64,000 nucleotides of DNA from Methylobacterium sp. WL119 (GCF_008039875.1 NZ_VRUU01000008.1:1-64000); one strand, 5' to 3'; positions 43,689-52,759 are shown, counted from the first letter of the stretch. Numbers and translations are program-made. Notes: a model not told the origin generated them from the sequence alone.

Positions 43689-43722
43689 CTTCGAACCTGG
43701 GCCACAGGATAGGGGCAGGCCA

Positions 43723-44526
43723 GTCCACCGGCGCACCTTGCTGGAGAACGTATAGAAGGTTTTCTCGGTCGGCGCCTGATCCGTCTTCCAGCCTTCCAGA
43801 ATCTGCTCCGGGCTCGGTGCCTCGATCCTCTCCTGCTTCGGCCGAGACACGGCCTCCGTTCGAAGGTCTTCCTTCGGCGGGGGCGAGGGTGTGGGGCGGG
43901 TATTCCCGGAGTGCCGGTCCTTGATGATGGTCATCACCTCGAGTTCGGCTTCGACGAACGCCAGATGGAGACGACGATCCGCTGGCGATCCGAACGCGAT
44001 GTTCAGTCCGGCATCGAGCACGGTCATCATCGCATCGAAATCGAAATGCGTGGCGGTGCAGTCGCCGCGCGCGTTGGCATTGCGCAATTCGGCCTCCCGC
44101 GACGCGATCTCCCGTCCGAGTGCGTCGAACCCTTCGCGACTGAGGGGGTCGACGCCGCGCCGCCGCGCTTCATCCGCGGCGAGCTTGCGGTGGCGGAACG
44201 TCGCGACCAGACCCTGAAGAACCGTGTCGTCGAGGTCCGAGAGTTTCGGCTGAGCGCTGAGGCAGACGGCGCTTCGCCAAGCGGACGAGTGCGTCCGCCT
44301 CGCCATCCAGCCGGCGGGCCCGATCGCGTGCCACGTCCGCGTCGCGGGTGCCGAGGCTGACCCAGAACTCCCGGCCGGCCCGCCTTCCCTTCAGCGAGAC
44401 GGGCGCGCTTTCGTCGAAGATGCCAGGCCCTGCCGTTCCGGGCACCGCCAGCATGTCGGCGCGCAGCGCATCCGGGATGGTGCAACGGACATAGAAGATG
44501 CCCCGACGCTGGACGAGCCCCACCAT
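43723..44526 (-). pseudogene. tyrosine recombinase (integrase) N-terminal part, frameshifted and truncated
   Basis: The start MVGLVQRRGIFYVRCTIPDA and GREFWVSLGTRDADVARDRA is the small DUF6538-type N-terminal arm of phage-like integrases, followed after a frameshift near 44250 by LSDLDDTVLQGLVATFRHRK and the SAM-like core start EKTFYTFSSKVRRW, where the IS interrupts it. The catalytic domain with R-H-R-Y is gone. It lies next to the att-like sequence at 44625, as integrases of mobile islands usually do. Confidence 0.75.
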
Positions 44527-44624
44527 CTACCTCATGGCTTCGTAGCACTCCTTCATAGCAGGAGCGCGCTGAAAGGCCTACGGCATCAAAAAGATACCGT
44601 CATCACAATGGTTTAAGGGTGATT

Positions 44625-44641
44625 TGGCGGAGAGGGGGGGG
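44625..44641. other. att-like remnant resembling a tRNA-Ser 3' end
   Basis: TGGCGGAGAGGGGGGGA read on the minus strand is TCCCCCCCTCTCCGCCA, the form of the acceptor/T-arm 3' end of many proteobacterial tRNA-Ser genes including CCA. The rest of a tRNA is absent. It lies 99 bases before the integrase start. Interpretation as the tRNA-distal att site of an island is inference. Confidence 0.45.
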
Positions 44642-44794
44642 ACTGTCCGGCCGGACTTAAAAACTCAATTAAATCAAGGGCGTTTCGTTTGGCGCCACGA
44701 CTCATTCTGTACCAGCTAACAGTACCAGCGTCGACGTCAAATTTGATGACAAGCGGTTGCCGCAGATAGGTAACGGTGCTCGCCTCCGCCTCCC

Positions 44795-44887
44795 ATGGTC
44801 GAGGTGATCGAGGAGTGCGCGTCGGAAGCAATATCCGAAGTCGGGTCAGACATTGCAGCTTGGCAGGATTGGATACTTGATTGCTAA
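44795..44887 (+). pseudogene. DUF429 C-terminal remnant
   Basis: The frame MVEVIEECASEAISEVGSDI followed by AAWQDWILDC aligns without gaps to the C terminus of the intact DUF429 protein encoded at 57641 (MIEVVEKRAPEAVTQVGLEV, AAWEGWIVGR). Just upstream, LAS-type residues continue in the neighbouring frame, so it is both truncated and frameshifted. Confidence 0.65.
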
Positions 44888-45049
44888 CTGAGCCTGTGAT
44901 GCGCTCATCGAGCCGACGAGCCTTTGGCCGTCCAGAAAAAAAGTGCAGGTTCACGATTAGTCAGAGCTACCTTTCGTTTTGGTCGAATGGTGAGGGAGGG
45001 CCCACAAGAAGCCGCAACTAAGTTTTGAGTACTTGCGCAGATATCTGCG

Positions 45050-46585
45050 CTAGACTGCTGGAACCATGTCGATAACGGTGCCGTCCCGATACTCAACCAC
45101 AGCGACGATGCGTCCGTCAGCTGCACGGGGGCGTGCAGGAGCACCGGCCCGACGCCTGGCTTCCGCGGCCAGGTCGTCGATCCCGACGAGGGGGATCCCG
45201 GCTGCGCGGAGCCGGTCCGCAAGTTCCAGGCGGCGTGGGTTCACGGTGACGCCACCGTCGGTGACCACCACGTCCACGGTCTCGCCCGGTGTTGTAACCG
45301 TGGTGACGTGGTCGACCACCTTGGCGTGAGACCGGGCGACGAGCTGCGTTGTGATCAGGGTCAGCGATGCACCGGCGGCGGTGTCAGCATGACCTCCGGA
45401 GCCGCCGAGGATGATCCCGTCGGTGCCGGTGGTGACGTTAACGTTGAAGGTCCGGTCGATCTCGGCGGCGCCGAGGATCGAGGCGTCGATGCGGTTCACC
45501 ACGCAGCCGCGGTTGTGCGGGTTGGCGTACATCGAGGCCGACATGGACTGATGCGCCGGGCTTCGGCGGAAACTGTCGACTGCATCGATGTCGAAGGCTT
45601 GCACGTCCATCAGCGCGCGGAACAGCCCGGCATCGAACATCCGGACGATCCCGGCCGTGATACCGCCGGCGGCGAAGCTGCCGGCCACGCCCCGCTCGGC
45701 CATGATGGTCCCGAGGTAAGCCGCGGCCGCGAGCGAGGCGCCCCCGGCGCCGGTCTGGAACGAGAAGCCGTCCGTCAGCAGCCCAGAGGCGGCGATCACG
45801 CTGGCCGCGGTCTCGGCGATGCCGAGCGCCACCGGGTCGGTGGTCGCGCGCGTGGTGCCCGATACTATGAGCGACGGATCGCCGATCGAGGCGATCGGAA
45901 CGACGAAATCGACCCAGTCCTGCCCGATCTCGATGGGTACCGCCGGATAGGGCACGAGGGTGTCGGTGACGGCGACCACACGCTCAGCGCCCTGCGCGTC
46001 GGTGACGGCGTAGCCGAGGGGTCCGCAGGCGGCGCGTCCATGCGTGCCGTTGAGGTTGCCGTAGCTGTCGGCGACCGGTGCCGCCACGAAGGCGACGTCG
46101 ATGCGCAGGTCGCCAGATTCGACCGCTCGTGCGCGGCCGCCATGGGTGTACATCAACACCGGCTTGGTCAGGATGCGCTGCGAGACCGCCAGCGCCAGCG
46201 GTCCGTAGATGGTGCTGGCGGCGAGCCCCGTAACGACGCCTGCGCGGATGTGTTCGATCAGCGGCGCATGGACGGCGAACAGCGCGCTCGCGGCGACGGT
46301 GATGCCGCGCAGACCCGCGCGCGCGACCGCATCTAGGACCTGGTTGAGCACGGCGTCGCCGTTGCGCAGGTGATGGTGGAACGAGATCGTAGCGCCGTCG
46401 CGCAGGCCGCAGGCACGGATCGCGGCGTCGAGATCAGGTAGCAGCTTCTTGCCCTCTGGCCGCGCCGGATGCACCGTCAGCCCCGCCCGCGTGACCCGTC
46501 CGCGATCGGCAAAGGCGCCGGCGAAGGGCCGAACCGGACCGTAGCCGGGGATGTCCGCGGGCCAATGCCCCATGCGGACGCTCAT
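45050..46585 (-). CDS. citF: citrate lyase alpha-subunit-like CoA-transferase (CitF)
   Basis: 511 residues of the CitF family, whose normal role is moving the acyl-carrier group between acetyl and citrate. Blocks seen: GATISFHHHLRNGDAVLNQV, PVLMYTHGGRARAVESGDLR, LTDGFSFQTGAGGASLA, NVTTGTDGIILGGSGGHADT. It overlaps citE (ATGA). There is no citD (acyl-carrier gamma subunit), citC, citG or citX here, so it cannot be part of a standard citrate lyase complex; it may instead act with free CoA on citramalate or a related acid. Last gene of the dctPQM-citE-citF operon. Confidence 0.9.
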   Translation of the reverse strand: MSVRMGHWPADIPGYGPVRPFAGAFADRGRVTRAGLTVHPARPEGKKLLPDLDAAIRACGLRDGATISFHHHLRNGDAVLNQVLDAVARAGLRGITVAASALFAVHAPLIEHIRAGVVTGLAASTIYGPLALAVSQRILTKPVLMYTHGGRARAVESGDLRIDVAFVAAPVADSYGNLNGTHGRAACGPLGYAVTDAQGAERVVAVTDTLVPYPAVPIEIGQDWVDFVVPIASIGDPSLIVSGTTRATTDPVALGIAETAASVIAASGLLTDGFSFQTGAGGASLAAAAYLGTIMAERGVAGSFAAGGITAGIVRMFDAGLFRALMDVQAFDIDAVDSFRRSPAHQSMSASMYANPHNRGCVVNRIDASILGAAEIDRTFNVNVTTGTDGIILGGSGGHADTAAGASLTLITTQLVARSHAKVVDHVTTVTTPGETVDVVVTDGGVTVNPRRLELADRLRAAGIPLVGIDDLAAEARRRAGAPARPRAADGRIVAVVEYRDGTVIDMVPAV

Positions 46586-47463
46586 GGTGCCGCGTCCCCG
46601 CCCACCGATCCCAAGATGTCGGCGGCGCGCCGGACGACGGGAGCGTCGACCATCCGCCCGTCGAGCTCGAACGCGCCGCGGCCCTCGGCGCGGGCCGCGG
46701 CATCAGCCGCCAAAACCCGGCGCGCCCAGGCGACCTCATCTGCGGTCGGACTGAAGCCCGCGTTAAGCAGCGGCACCTGCGCGGGATGCACCGCCATCGC
46801 CCCGCGAAAGCCGAAGCGGCGCGCCCGCGCCACCGTCGCGGCGAAGGCGTCGAGGTCGGCGTAGGCGCCGATGCTGTCGATGAAGCCGAGGGGCACGATG
46901 CCGGCAGCGCGGGCGGCGCGGAGGACAGCATAGCTCGGCGCAAGCAAGGTGTCGGGATCGGGCACACCGCCCATCGCCGCGGCGTAATCCTCGGGACCGA
47001 GGGTGATCGCGGCGACCCGGGGATCGGCTTTGGCGATCGCATCGAGGCGGGGGAAGGCCGTCGGTGTCTCGACCTGCAGGACGAGACGCACCGATCCCGG
47101 CGCCATTGCGCGCTCAGCCTCGATCTCCGATACAGCTTCTGCGACCTCGCGGACGAACCCGGCTTCCTCGACCTTCGGTAGCACCAGGGCCGCGAGGCCC
47201 GGAACCACCGCCGCCTCGAGGTCGCAGGCCAGCAGACGCAAACCGTGGTTCACCCGCACCATCGCCGCCGCGCCGTCGCGCCCGACCGCGGCGATCGAGG
47301 CCGGCAGCGCCGTACGCGCCGCCGCCTTCTCGCCCGGCGGCACTGCATCCTCGAGGTCGAGGATCAGCGCGTCGGCACCGCGTCTGTGTGCGCCCTCGAC
47401 GAAGCGCGGCACGTGGGCTGGCAGGAACAGAAGCGAGCGCCAGCGGGGCTGCGGTCGGTTCAT
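46582..47463 (-). CDS. citE: CitE-like acyl-CoA lyase (citryl/citramalyl-CoA lyase type)
   Basis: 293 residues of the HpcH/CitE TIM-barrel family: RSLLFLPAHVPRFVEGAH, ALILDLEDAVPPGEKAAAR (Mg-binding acidic), LVLQVETPTAFPRLDAI, and ITLGPEDYAAAMGG. Members split citryl-, malyl- or citramalyl-CoA. In an itaconate-type pathway this enzyme would split citramalyl-CoA into acetyl-CoA and pyruvate. It is coupled to citF and 8 bases after dctM. Confidence 0.88.
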   Translation of the reverse strand: MNRPQPRWRSLLFLPAHVPRFVEGAHRRGADALILDLEDAVPPGEKAAARTALPASIAAVGRDGAAAMVRVNHGLRLLACDLEAAVVPGLAALVLPKVEEAGFVREVAEAVSEIEAERAMAPGSVRLVLQVETPTAFPRLDAIAKADPRVAAITLGPEDYAAAMGGVPDPDTLLAPSYAVLRAARAAGIVPLGFIDSIGAYADLDAFAATVARARRFGFRGAMAVHPAQVPLLNAGFSPTADEVAWARRVLAADAAARAEGRGAFELDGRMVDAPVVRRAADILGSVGGDAAP

Positions 47464-47471
47464 CCCTATCC

Positions 47472-48755
47472 TTACATCGCGCCGAGCGCGCGGGGCAGCC
47501 ACAGAGAAAGCGCCGGCCAGTACGTCACGAGCACGAGGAAGCCGAGCATCGTAAGCAGCCAGGGTAGCACCGCCACGGTGAGTTCGCTGATGCCCATATG
47601 AGCGATGCCGCTCGCCACGTAGAGGTTGAGCCCAACCGGCGGATGGCACAGGCCGACCTCCATGTTGACCGCCATGATGATCCCGAAATGGATCGGGTCG
47701 ATCCCGAGCTTCACCGCGATCGGGAACAGGATCGGCGCCATGATTAGCAGGATCGAGGACGGCTCCATCACGTTGCCAGCGATCAGCAGGATGACGTTGA
47801 CCACGAGCAGGAACACCAGCGGGCTGAAGTTCTTGGCGATCAGCCAAGCCGCCATAGTCTGGGGGATGTTCTCCGAGGTCATCAGGAACGAGAAAAGCAC
47901 CGCGTTTGTGATGATGTACAGGAGCATCGCGCTCATGTTGGCCGAGGCCAAGAGTACGCGCGGCACGTCGGACAGCTTCAGGTCCTTGTAGACGAACACC
48001 GCGATGACGAAGGCGTAGACGGCGGCCGTTGCCGCTGCCTCGGTGGGCGTGAAGACGCCGGCATAGATGCCGCCGATCACAATCACCACAAGGAGCAGGC
48101 CCCAAAGGCTGTCGCGGAAGGCGCGAAACCGCTCCATCCAGGTGGCGCGCGGCATCCGCGGGTATCCCCGCCGCCACGCGATCACTAGGGTGACGGCGGC
48201 AAGCAGGCCGGAAAGCACAAGGCCGGGCATGACGCCGGCCAGGAACAGGTTGCCGATCGACGAGTTCGTGGACACGCCGTAGAGCACGAGGATGATCGAA
48301 GGCGGCACGAGGATGCCGAGCGCGCCCGAAGTCGTGATGATCCCGGCGCCGAAGCGGCGCGGATAGCCCTCCGCCACCATCGCCGGCAAGATGATCGAGC
48401 CGATCGCCACAACCGTCGCGACGCTCGATCCTGACACGGCAGCGAACAGCGCGCAGGCCACCACCCCGGCAAGGCCGAGGCCCCCGGGCCAGTGCCCGAC
48501 CAGGGAGGTGGTGAAGGCGATCATCCGCTTGGCCACCCCGCCATGCGACAAGAAGTTGCCGGCCAGGATGAAGAACGGAATCGCCATGATCGAGAAGTTC
48601 TCGATTCCGGTAAAGAGCTTCAGCGCCACGCTCTCGATCGGCACCTGCGTCAGCGTGAACAGGAAGGTCAGCACCGTCAGACCGAGCGCGATCGAGATCG
48701 GCATGCCCGTCAGCATCAGCCCGAGCAGCAGGCCGAAGATGATCAGCGCGCTCAT
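47472..48755 (-). CDS. dctM: TRAP dicarboxylate transporter large membrane subunit DctM
   Basis: 427 residues, about twelve spans, with DctM family blocks PIESVALKLFTGIENFSIMA, PFFILAGNFLSHGGVAKRM and AAVSGSSVATVVAIGSIILP. It couples sodium flow to solute uptake with DctQ and DctP. Start overlaps the dctQ stop (ATGA). Confidence 0.95.
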   Translation of the reverse strand: MSALIIFGLLLGLMLTGMPISIALGLTVLTFLFTLTQVPIESVALKLFTGIENFSIMAIPFFILAGNFLSHGGVAKRMIAFTTSLVGHWPGGLGLAGVVACALFAAVSGSSVATVVAIGSIILPAMVAEGYPRRFGAGIITTSGALGILVPPSIILVLYGVSTNSSIGNLFLAGVMPGLVLSGLLAAVTLVIAWRRGYPRMPRATWMERFRAFRDSLWGLLLVVIVIGGIYAGVFTPTEAAATAAVYAFVIAVFVYKDLKLSDVPRVLLASANMSAMLLYIITNAVLFSFLMTSENIPQTMAAWLIAKNFSPLVFLLVVNVILLIAGNVMEPSSILLIMAPILFPIAVKLGIDPIHFGIIMAVNMEVGLCHPPVGLNLYVASGIAHMGISELTVAVLPWLLTMLGFLVLVTYWPALSLWLPRALGAM

Positions 48756-49339
48756 GCCGGGCCTCCAAGCTTACCCATCTGGACGGGGTCGACGCCCTCG
48801 ACCGTCTCGACGCCGTCGACGTGGGCGTGGTCGCGGGCCGGCAGGTGGCCGGTCCGCAAATAGTGCCAGGCCACCTGGAGGAAGCGGAAGCACATGAGAT
48901 AGGAGCCGAGCGGGATCGCGAGGTAGACCAGCCAGACCGGGATTTCCATGTCGGGCGTGGTCTGGTCGGTGTGCGCGATGCGCCAGACGAAGTTGGTGCC
49001 CAGCGTTCCGACGATCGCCGTGAACAGGGCCCCGCAGAGCAGGCTCGTCAGCACCATGCCCTTGCGCGCCCGCGGCGGCAGCTTGTTCACCAGTACGTCG
49101 ACGCCGACATGGATGCCGGTCCGGACGCCGTAGGCGGCTCCGAACTTCGCCACCCAGATGAACATGTAGATGCAAAGTTCCTGCGCCCAGCCGAAGTCGA
49201 GGCGCTCGGTGTAGGGCTGCAGCGCCGGCACGCCGGAGAGGAACCGGTGGACGACGGCGGCGAAGGTGATCAGTGTCGCCGCCGCCATCAGGCTGCCGAT
49301 CAGCACCTCTTCGAGCCGATCGAGGATCTTGAGCATCAT
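48752..49339 (-). CDS. dctQ: TRAP transporter small membrane subunit DctQ
   Basis: 195 residues, four spans (GSLMAAATLITFAAVVHRFL; FGWAQELCIYMFIWVAKFGA; VLTSLLCGALFTAIVGTLGT; VWLVYLAIPLGSYLMCFRFL) with the family segment GAAYGVRTGIHVGVDVLV. The cytosolic tail is longer than usual. Between dctP and dctM. Confidence 0.93.
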   Translation of the reverse strand: MMLKILDRLEEVLIGSLMAAATLITFAAVVHRFLSGVPALQPYTERLDFGWAQELCIYMFIWVAKFGAAYGVRTGIHVGVDVLVNKLPPRARKGMVLTSLLCGALFTAIVGTLGTNFVWRIAHTDQTTPDMEIPVWLVYLAIPLGSYLMCFRFLQVAWHYLRTGHLPARDHAHVDGVETVEGVDPVQMGKLGGPA

Positions 49340-49376
49340 GACGTGACGCGTCCCGATGTTCGTGCCGCGAACGCGG

Positions 49377-50387
49377 TCAGTTGTTGGCGCCGTCGGACTC
49401 GGCTTCCTTGTTTAGTTCCGCCACGAGGTCCTTGCCGACGCGCGAGGCCATCTCCTTCTGAACGGGGAGAAGCGCCTTGCGCCACGCGGACTTCTCGGCG
49501 TCGCTGAGCTCGTAGACGGTGGTCTTGCCGGTGGCTCGGATGTCGGCAAGCGCCTTGTCGTTGTCCTTCTGCGCGATCTCGTGCTCGTAGGTGGTCGCGT
49601 CGGCCATCGCGCCCTCCAGGGTCTTGCGGATGTCGGCCGGCAGCCCGTCCCAGAACGGCTTGTTCACGATCACCGCGTAGCCGACATAGCCGTGGTTCGA
49701 CAGAGTCGCGTGCTTCTGAACCTCGTTGAGCTTCTGCGTGGTAACATTCGAGGGCGGGTTCTCCTGGCCGTCGACCACGCCGGTCTGCAGGGCCTGGTAG
49801 AGTTCAGAGAACGCCATCACCTGAGGCAGCGCGCCGACCGCCTTGAACTGCGCCTCCAGCACCTTCGAGGATTGGATCCGGAACTTGAGGCCCTTGAGAT
49901 CCTCAGGCAGGTGCATCGGTTTGTTCGAAGTCATTATCTTGAAGCCGTTGTCCCAGTAGGCCAGCCCCTGGATGCCCTTGGATTGCAGCTTCTTGAACAA
50001 GCCCTGCCCGATCGGTCCGTCCTGAACCTTCCGCAACACGGTGTCGTTCGGGAAGATGTATGGCAGGTCGAAGGCCTCGAACTCCTTGACGCCAAGCGGC
50101 CCGAACTTGCTCGTCGAGGGGGCGAGCATCTGCACCGCCCCGAGTTGGAGCATCTCGACCTCTTCCTTGTCCTTGTAGAGTTGGCTGTTGGGATAGAGCT
50201 CGACCTTCACCGCGCCGTTAGTGCGCTCCTCGGCGAGCTTCTTGAATCGCTCGGCGCCGAGGCCCTTCGGTGTATCGGTCGTGGTGACGTGGCTGAACTT
50301 GATGACGATCGGCGTCTGCGCCTGCACGAGACCGGTGCCGAATAGGCACGCGGCGGCCAGGAGAGTTCCCAGGATCCGAGACTTCAT
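49377..50387 (-). CDS. dctP: TRAP transporter solute-binding protein DctP
   Basis: 336 residues with signal peptide (1-23, LLAAACLFGTGLVQAQ) and DctP family blocks VIKFSHVTTTDTPKGLGAER, and the carboxylate-binding region KPMHLPEDLKGLKFRIQSSK with Arg, then YQALQTGVVDGQENPPSN. It binds a C4-C6 dicarboxylate. Strong ribosome site GGGAGGG before the ATG at 50387. First gene of the operon. Confidence 0.95.
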   Translation of the reverse strand: MKSRILGTLLAAACLFGTGLVQAQTPIVIKFSHVTTTDTPKGLGAERFKKLAEERTNGAVKVELYPNSQLYKDKEEVEMLQLGAVQMLAPSTSKFGPLGVKEFEAFDLPYIFPNDTVLRKVQDGPIGQGLFKKLQSKGIQGLAYWDNGFKIMTSNKPMHLPEDLKGLKFRIQSSKVLEAQFKAVGALPQVMAFSELYQALQTGVVDGQENPPSNVTTQKLNEVQKHATLSNHGYVGYAVIVNKPFWDGLPADIRKTLEGAMADATTYEHEIAQKDNDKALADIRATGKTTVYELSDAEKSAWRKALLPVQKEMASRVGKDLVAELNKEAESDGANN

Positions 50388-50435
50388 AGCACCCTCCCAC
50401 TCAATTCCCTGGCGTCGTCCCGGTGGGGCCGCGCC

Positions 50436-50450
50436 GGTATTTTGGATACC
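50436..50450. promoter_or_regulatory. GGTAT-N5-ATACC dyad upstream of dctP
   Basis: Arms GGTAT (50436-50440) and ATACC (50446-50450) in the 130-base gap between the GntR gene end and the dctP start. Dyads of this kind are used by FadR/FCD-type GntR repressors; the neighbouring GntR is the obvious candidate. Confidence 0.4.
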
Positions 50451-50517
50451 CTCGCAAGTCGGTCCCGCCGCGGTCAAGGCACGGGACTGCCCGCACCTGT
50501 CGAGCGGCCTTGCGGTG

Positions 50518-51237
50518 TCATTCCGTTTTCGAGTGCCGTCCGCGGCTCACCTGGGTTGGCACGTTGGACTGCTGCTCCAGCACCGCGATCGCCACCACCG
50601 CCGCCCGCGCGATGTGGAGCCGGCATGACGCTTCGGCGGCGTCCCCATCCCCGGTGACGATCGCCGCAGCGATCGTACGGATCTCGGAGACGCTGTCCTT
50701 GAGCCGCCCCGGCTGACTCATGGAGGTTAGGCGAAGCAGGGTGATGCGGTTGTGCAGGGTAGTGAGCATCTGCCGGACAACGGCGTTGCCGCAACCGCGC
50801 ATCAGTGTGGCATAGAGGGCGGTCTTAGCCGCAATCAGCGCGCGGCGATCCGCGTTTGCGGCCGCTCGCGCGAAGCCCTCGACGTCGCGCCCTAGCGCCG
50901 CGATCTCGGCTTCGGGCCGAAGCCTCGCGAATTCGCGGCCAGCATAGCCTTCCAGCAAGCCGCGCACCGCGTAGAGGTCGCGGGCCTCCCCCGGCGTGAT
51001 CACGGTCACCGACGGGCCCCGATGCGGCACCACGGTGACCAGCCCCTCCGCTTCCAGCTGCCGGATCGCCTCGCGGATCGAGGTGCGCCCGACGCCGGTG
51101 AGTTCGCAGAGTTCGCGCTCGATCAGCCTTTGCCCGGGCGGGAAGCGCCCTTCGACGATCGCTGCGCGCAGCTTGTCCTCGACGAGCAGCCGAAGGGTTG
51201 CGGGATGGCGTTCGACGTGCAGGTCGAGATCCGGCAC
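50518..51237 (-). CDS. GntR-family regulator, FCD type
   Basis: 239 residues. Winged HTH (RLLVEDKLRAAIVEGRFPPG, RELCELTGVGRTSIREAIRQ, LVTVVPHRGPSV) and a C-terminal all-helical FCD ligand domain (RGLLEGYAGREFARL ... RITLLRLTSM ... EIRTIAAAIVTGDGDAAEAS). FCD proteins usually repress and are released by a carboxylate. GTG start at 51237, five bases after the upstream stop. Likely controls this locus. Confidence 0.9.
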   Translation of the reverse strand: MPDLDLHVERHPATLRLLVEDKLRAAIVEGRFPPGQRLIERELCELTGVGRTSIREAIRQLEAEGLVTVVPHRGPSVTVITPGEARDLYAVRGLLEGYAGREFARLRPEAEIAALGRDVEGFARAAANADRRALIAAKTALYATLMRGCGNAVVRQMLTTLHNRITLLRLTSMSQPGRLKDSVSEIRTIAAAIVTGDGDAAEASCRLHIARAAVVAIAVLEQQSNVPTQVSRGRHSKTE

Positions 51238-51242
51238 GAAGG

Positions 51243-51653
51243 TCAGAGGTCCGGGCCGACCGGCTCGCCGGTGATCGCGCCCTCGGCCTTCAGCACCTCG
51301 TGCGCCGCCTTGAAGGCGTCGAGGCCGGCCGGGATGCCGCAATAGACCGTGGCGTGTAGCAGGGTCTCCCTGATCTCTTCGACGGTGACGCCGTTGGCGA
51401 GCGCGCCCTTCACGTGGAGGCGCAGTTCCGCCGGCTTTCCGAGAGCGGTCAGCATCGCGAGGTTGAGTAGGCTGCGCGTGCGGCGGTCCAGCCCATCGCG
51501 TGTCCAGGCGTAGCCCCAGCACCATTCGGTGGTGATGCGCTGGAAGGCCATCATGAAGTCATCGGCTTTGGCGAGCCCGCCGTCGACGTACTCGGTGCCG
51601 AGCACCGCACGCCGGACCTCTAGGCCCTTCTGGAACTGTTCGCTCTCGGCCAT
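51243..51653 (-). CDS. carboxymuconolactone decarboxylase-like protein
   Basis: 136 residues of the CMD/AhpD fold, 4-carboxymuconolactone decarboxylase (PcaC) branch: FQKGLEVRRAVLGTEYVDGG, WCWGYAWTRDGLDRRTRSLL and HATVYCGIPAGLDAFKAAHE. It has one Cys in the last block and no CxxC, so it is not a peroxidase of the AhpD kind. Its role in this locus is unknown; lactone or decarboxylation chemistry is possible. Confidence 0.85.
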   Translation of the reverse strand: MAESEQFQKGLEVRRAVLGTEYVDGGLAKADDFMMAFQRITTEWCWGYAWTRDGLDRRTRSLLNLAMLTALGKPAELRLHVKGALANGVTVEEIRETLLHATVYCGIPAGLDAFKAAHEVLKAEGAITGEPVGPDL

Positions 51654-51697
51654 CGCGCCCTCACCACTTCAACTTCGCCGATGGTGACGGTGCGAGT

Positions 51698-51792
51698 ATT
51701 GTCTGTCAATCAGCAGATTAGACGCTCTTTACGGTGCGATGCAGCAAAAACGTACGTGCTATTGACGGATTGTCTGATGATCTACATCGTGC
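51698..51792. promoter_or_regulatory. operator-like elements between CMD and HIBADH-like genes
   Basis: ATTGTCTGTCAAT (51698-51710) is a near dyad. At 51767-51792 the element GGATTGTC(T)GATGATC followed by TACATCGTGC repeats the element at 55943-55967 with one inserted base and one change. It lies 55 bases before the ATG at 51847. Shared presence upstream of two separate units of this locus supports a common regulator, probably the GntR protein. Confidence 0.5.
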
Positions 51793-51846
51793 TTCGGATC
51801 GGCCGTGTTTCTTGATGAGACGATGCCAGCGTTCCAGGAGATGCCT

Positions 51847-52752
51847 ATGCCGACGGCCGATACCATCGTCCCTCCCGCCGTGATCGGCTTCGTCGGCCTC
51901 GGCAAGATGGGCCTGCCGATGGCGGGGCGGCTGTTGGCAGCCGGCTTCGCGGTGCACGGCTTCGACCCCGTCACTGACGCTCGCGCGGCGTTGGCCGCCT
52001 CCGGCGGCGTAGCGTGCGCAACGGCCTCCGAGGCCGCCGCCGGCGCTGCGGCCGTGATCACGATGCTGCCGGACGGGGACATCGTCCGTTCGGTGATGCT
52101 CGGCGGAGCAACGCCCGTCGCCGCGGCCATGGAGCCGAGCGCGATCCTGATCGAGATGAGTTCGTCCGCCCCGCTCGCAACGCGGTCCCTCGGCGCGGAC
52201 CTCGCGGCCGTCGGCTTAGGTATCGTCGACGCCCCGGTTTCCGGCGGGGTGAAGAAGGCGGTGGCCGGCACCCTGTCGATCATGGTCGGAGGCGCGGTCG
52301 ACGCCATCGCTCGCGTGTCGGCGATCCTCGCGGCGATGGGCGCGGCCGTGTTCGAGACCGGCGGGCTAGGCTCGGCCCACGCGATGAAGGCGCTCAACAA
52401 CTACGTGTCGGCGGCAGGCCTGATCGCCGCCTGCGAGGCCGTACGGATCGGCGCGGATTTCGGCCTCGACCCGGCGGTGATGACCGACATCCTCAACGTC
52501 TCGACCGGACGCAACAACACCACCGAGAACAAGCTCAAGGCCTTCATCCTGAACGAGGCCTACGATTCTGGCTTCGGCCTCGCCCTGATGACGAAGGACA
52601 TCGGCATCGCCGCCGACCTCGCCACGGCGCTCGACCGTCCGGCGCCGTTCTCGCGCACGGTCGCGGAATTCGCACGGCGGGCGCTCGATGACCTTGGGCC
52701 GACCGCGGATCACACCGAGGTCGACCGCTATCTAGGGCGGTTGAAGACCTGA
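51847..52752 (+). CDS. 3-hydroxyisobutyrate dehydrogenase-family oxidoreductase
   Basis: 301 residues of the beta-hydroxyacid dehydrogenase family: NAD-binding VIGFVGLGKMGLPMAGRLLA, substrate motif DAPVSGGVKKAVAGTLSIMV, catalytic Lys in AMKALNNYVSAAGLIAACEA, and TTENKLKAFILNE. It oxidises a 3-hydroxyacid such as 3-hydroxyisobutyrate, glycerate, tartronate semialdehyde or threonate. The ATG at 51847 has AGGAG six bases upstream; upstream starts (51805, 51823, 51841) lack this. Convergent with the hydratase gene. Confidence 0.88.
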   Translation: MPTADTIVPPAVIGFVGLGKMGLPMAGRLLAAGFAVHGFDPVTDARAALAASGGVACATASEAAAGAAAVITMLPDGDIVRSVMLGGATPVAAAMEPSAILIEMSSSAPLATRSLGADLAAVGLGIVDAPVSGGVKKAVAGTLSIMVGGAVDAIARVSAILAAMGAAVFETGGLGSAHAMKALNNYVSAAGLIAACEAVRIGADFGLDPAVMTDILNVSTGRNNTTENKLKAFILNEAYDSGFGLALMTKDIGIAADLATALDRPAPFSRTVAEFARRALDDLGPTADHTEVDRYLGRLKT

Positions 52753-52759
52753 CCCCGGC

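Larger units (their letters stand above)
42456..43722 (+). mobile_element. IS3-family insertion sequence, degenerate
   Basis: About 1.27 kb with OrfA and OrfB in the usual overlapping frames. Ends are TGGCCTGCCCC (42456-42466) and its inverse GGGGCAGGCCA (43712-43722), with further partial match inward (AAGTGGTCC versus TGTGGCCC). The five bases outside (AGAAA left, GTCCA right) do not match, so no target duplication is seen. OrfB carries a frameshift, an in-frame stop and a lost catalytic Asp, so the copy cannot move by itself. The two sides belong to different broken genes. Confidence 0.85.
44527..45049. other. AT-richer gap with island-edge scars
   Basis: About 520 bases, lower in GC than the rest of the window, holding the att-like core (44625) and a DUF429 C-terminal remnant (44795). 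No intact gene is supported. This looks like the eroded edge of an integrated island next to the citF gene. Confidence 0.5.

Noticed and set aside
45308..46336. 342-codon plus-strand open frame over citF
   Set aside because: Antisense of CitF, which has full family similarity; no start signal.
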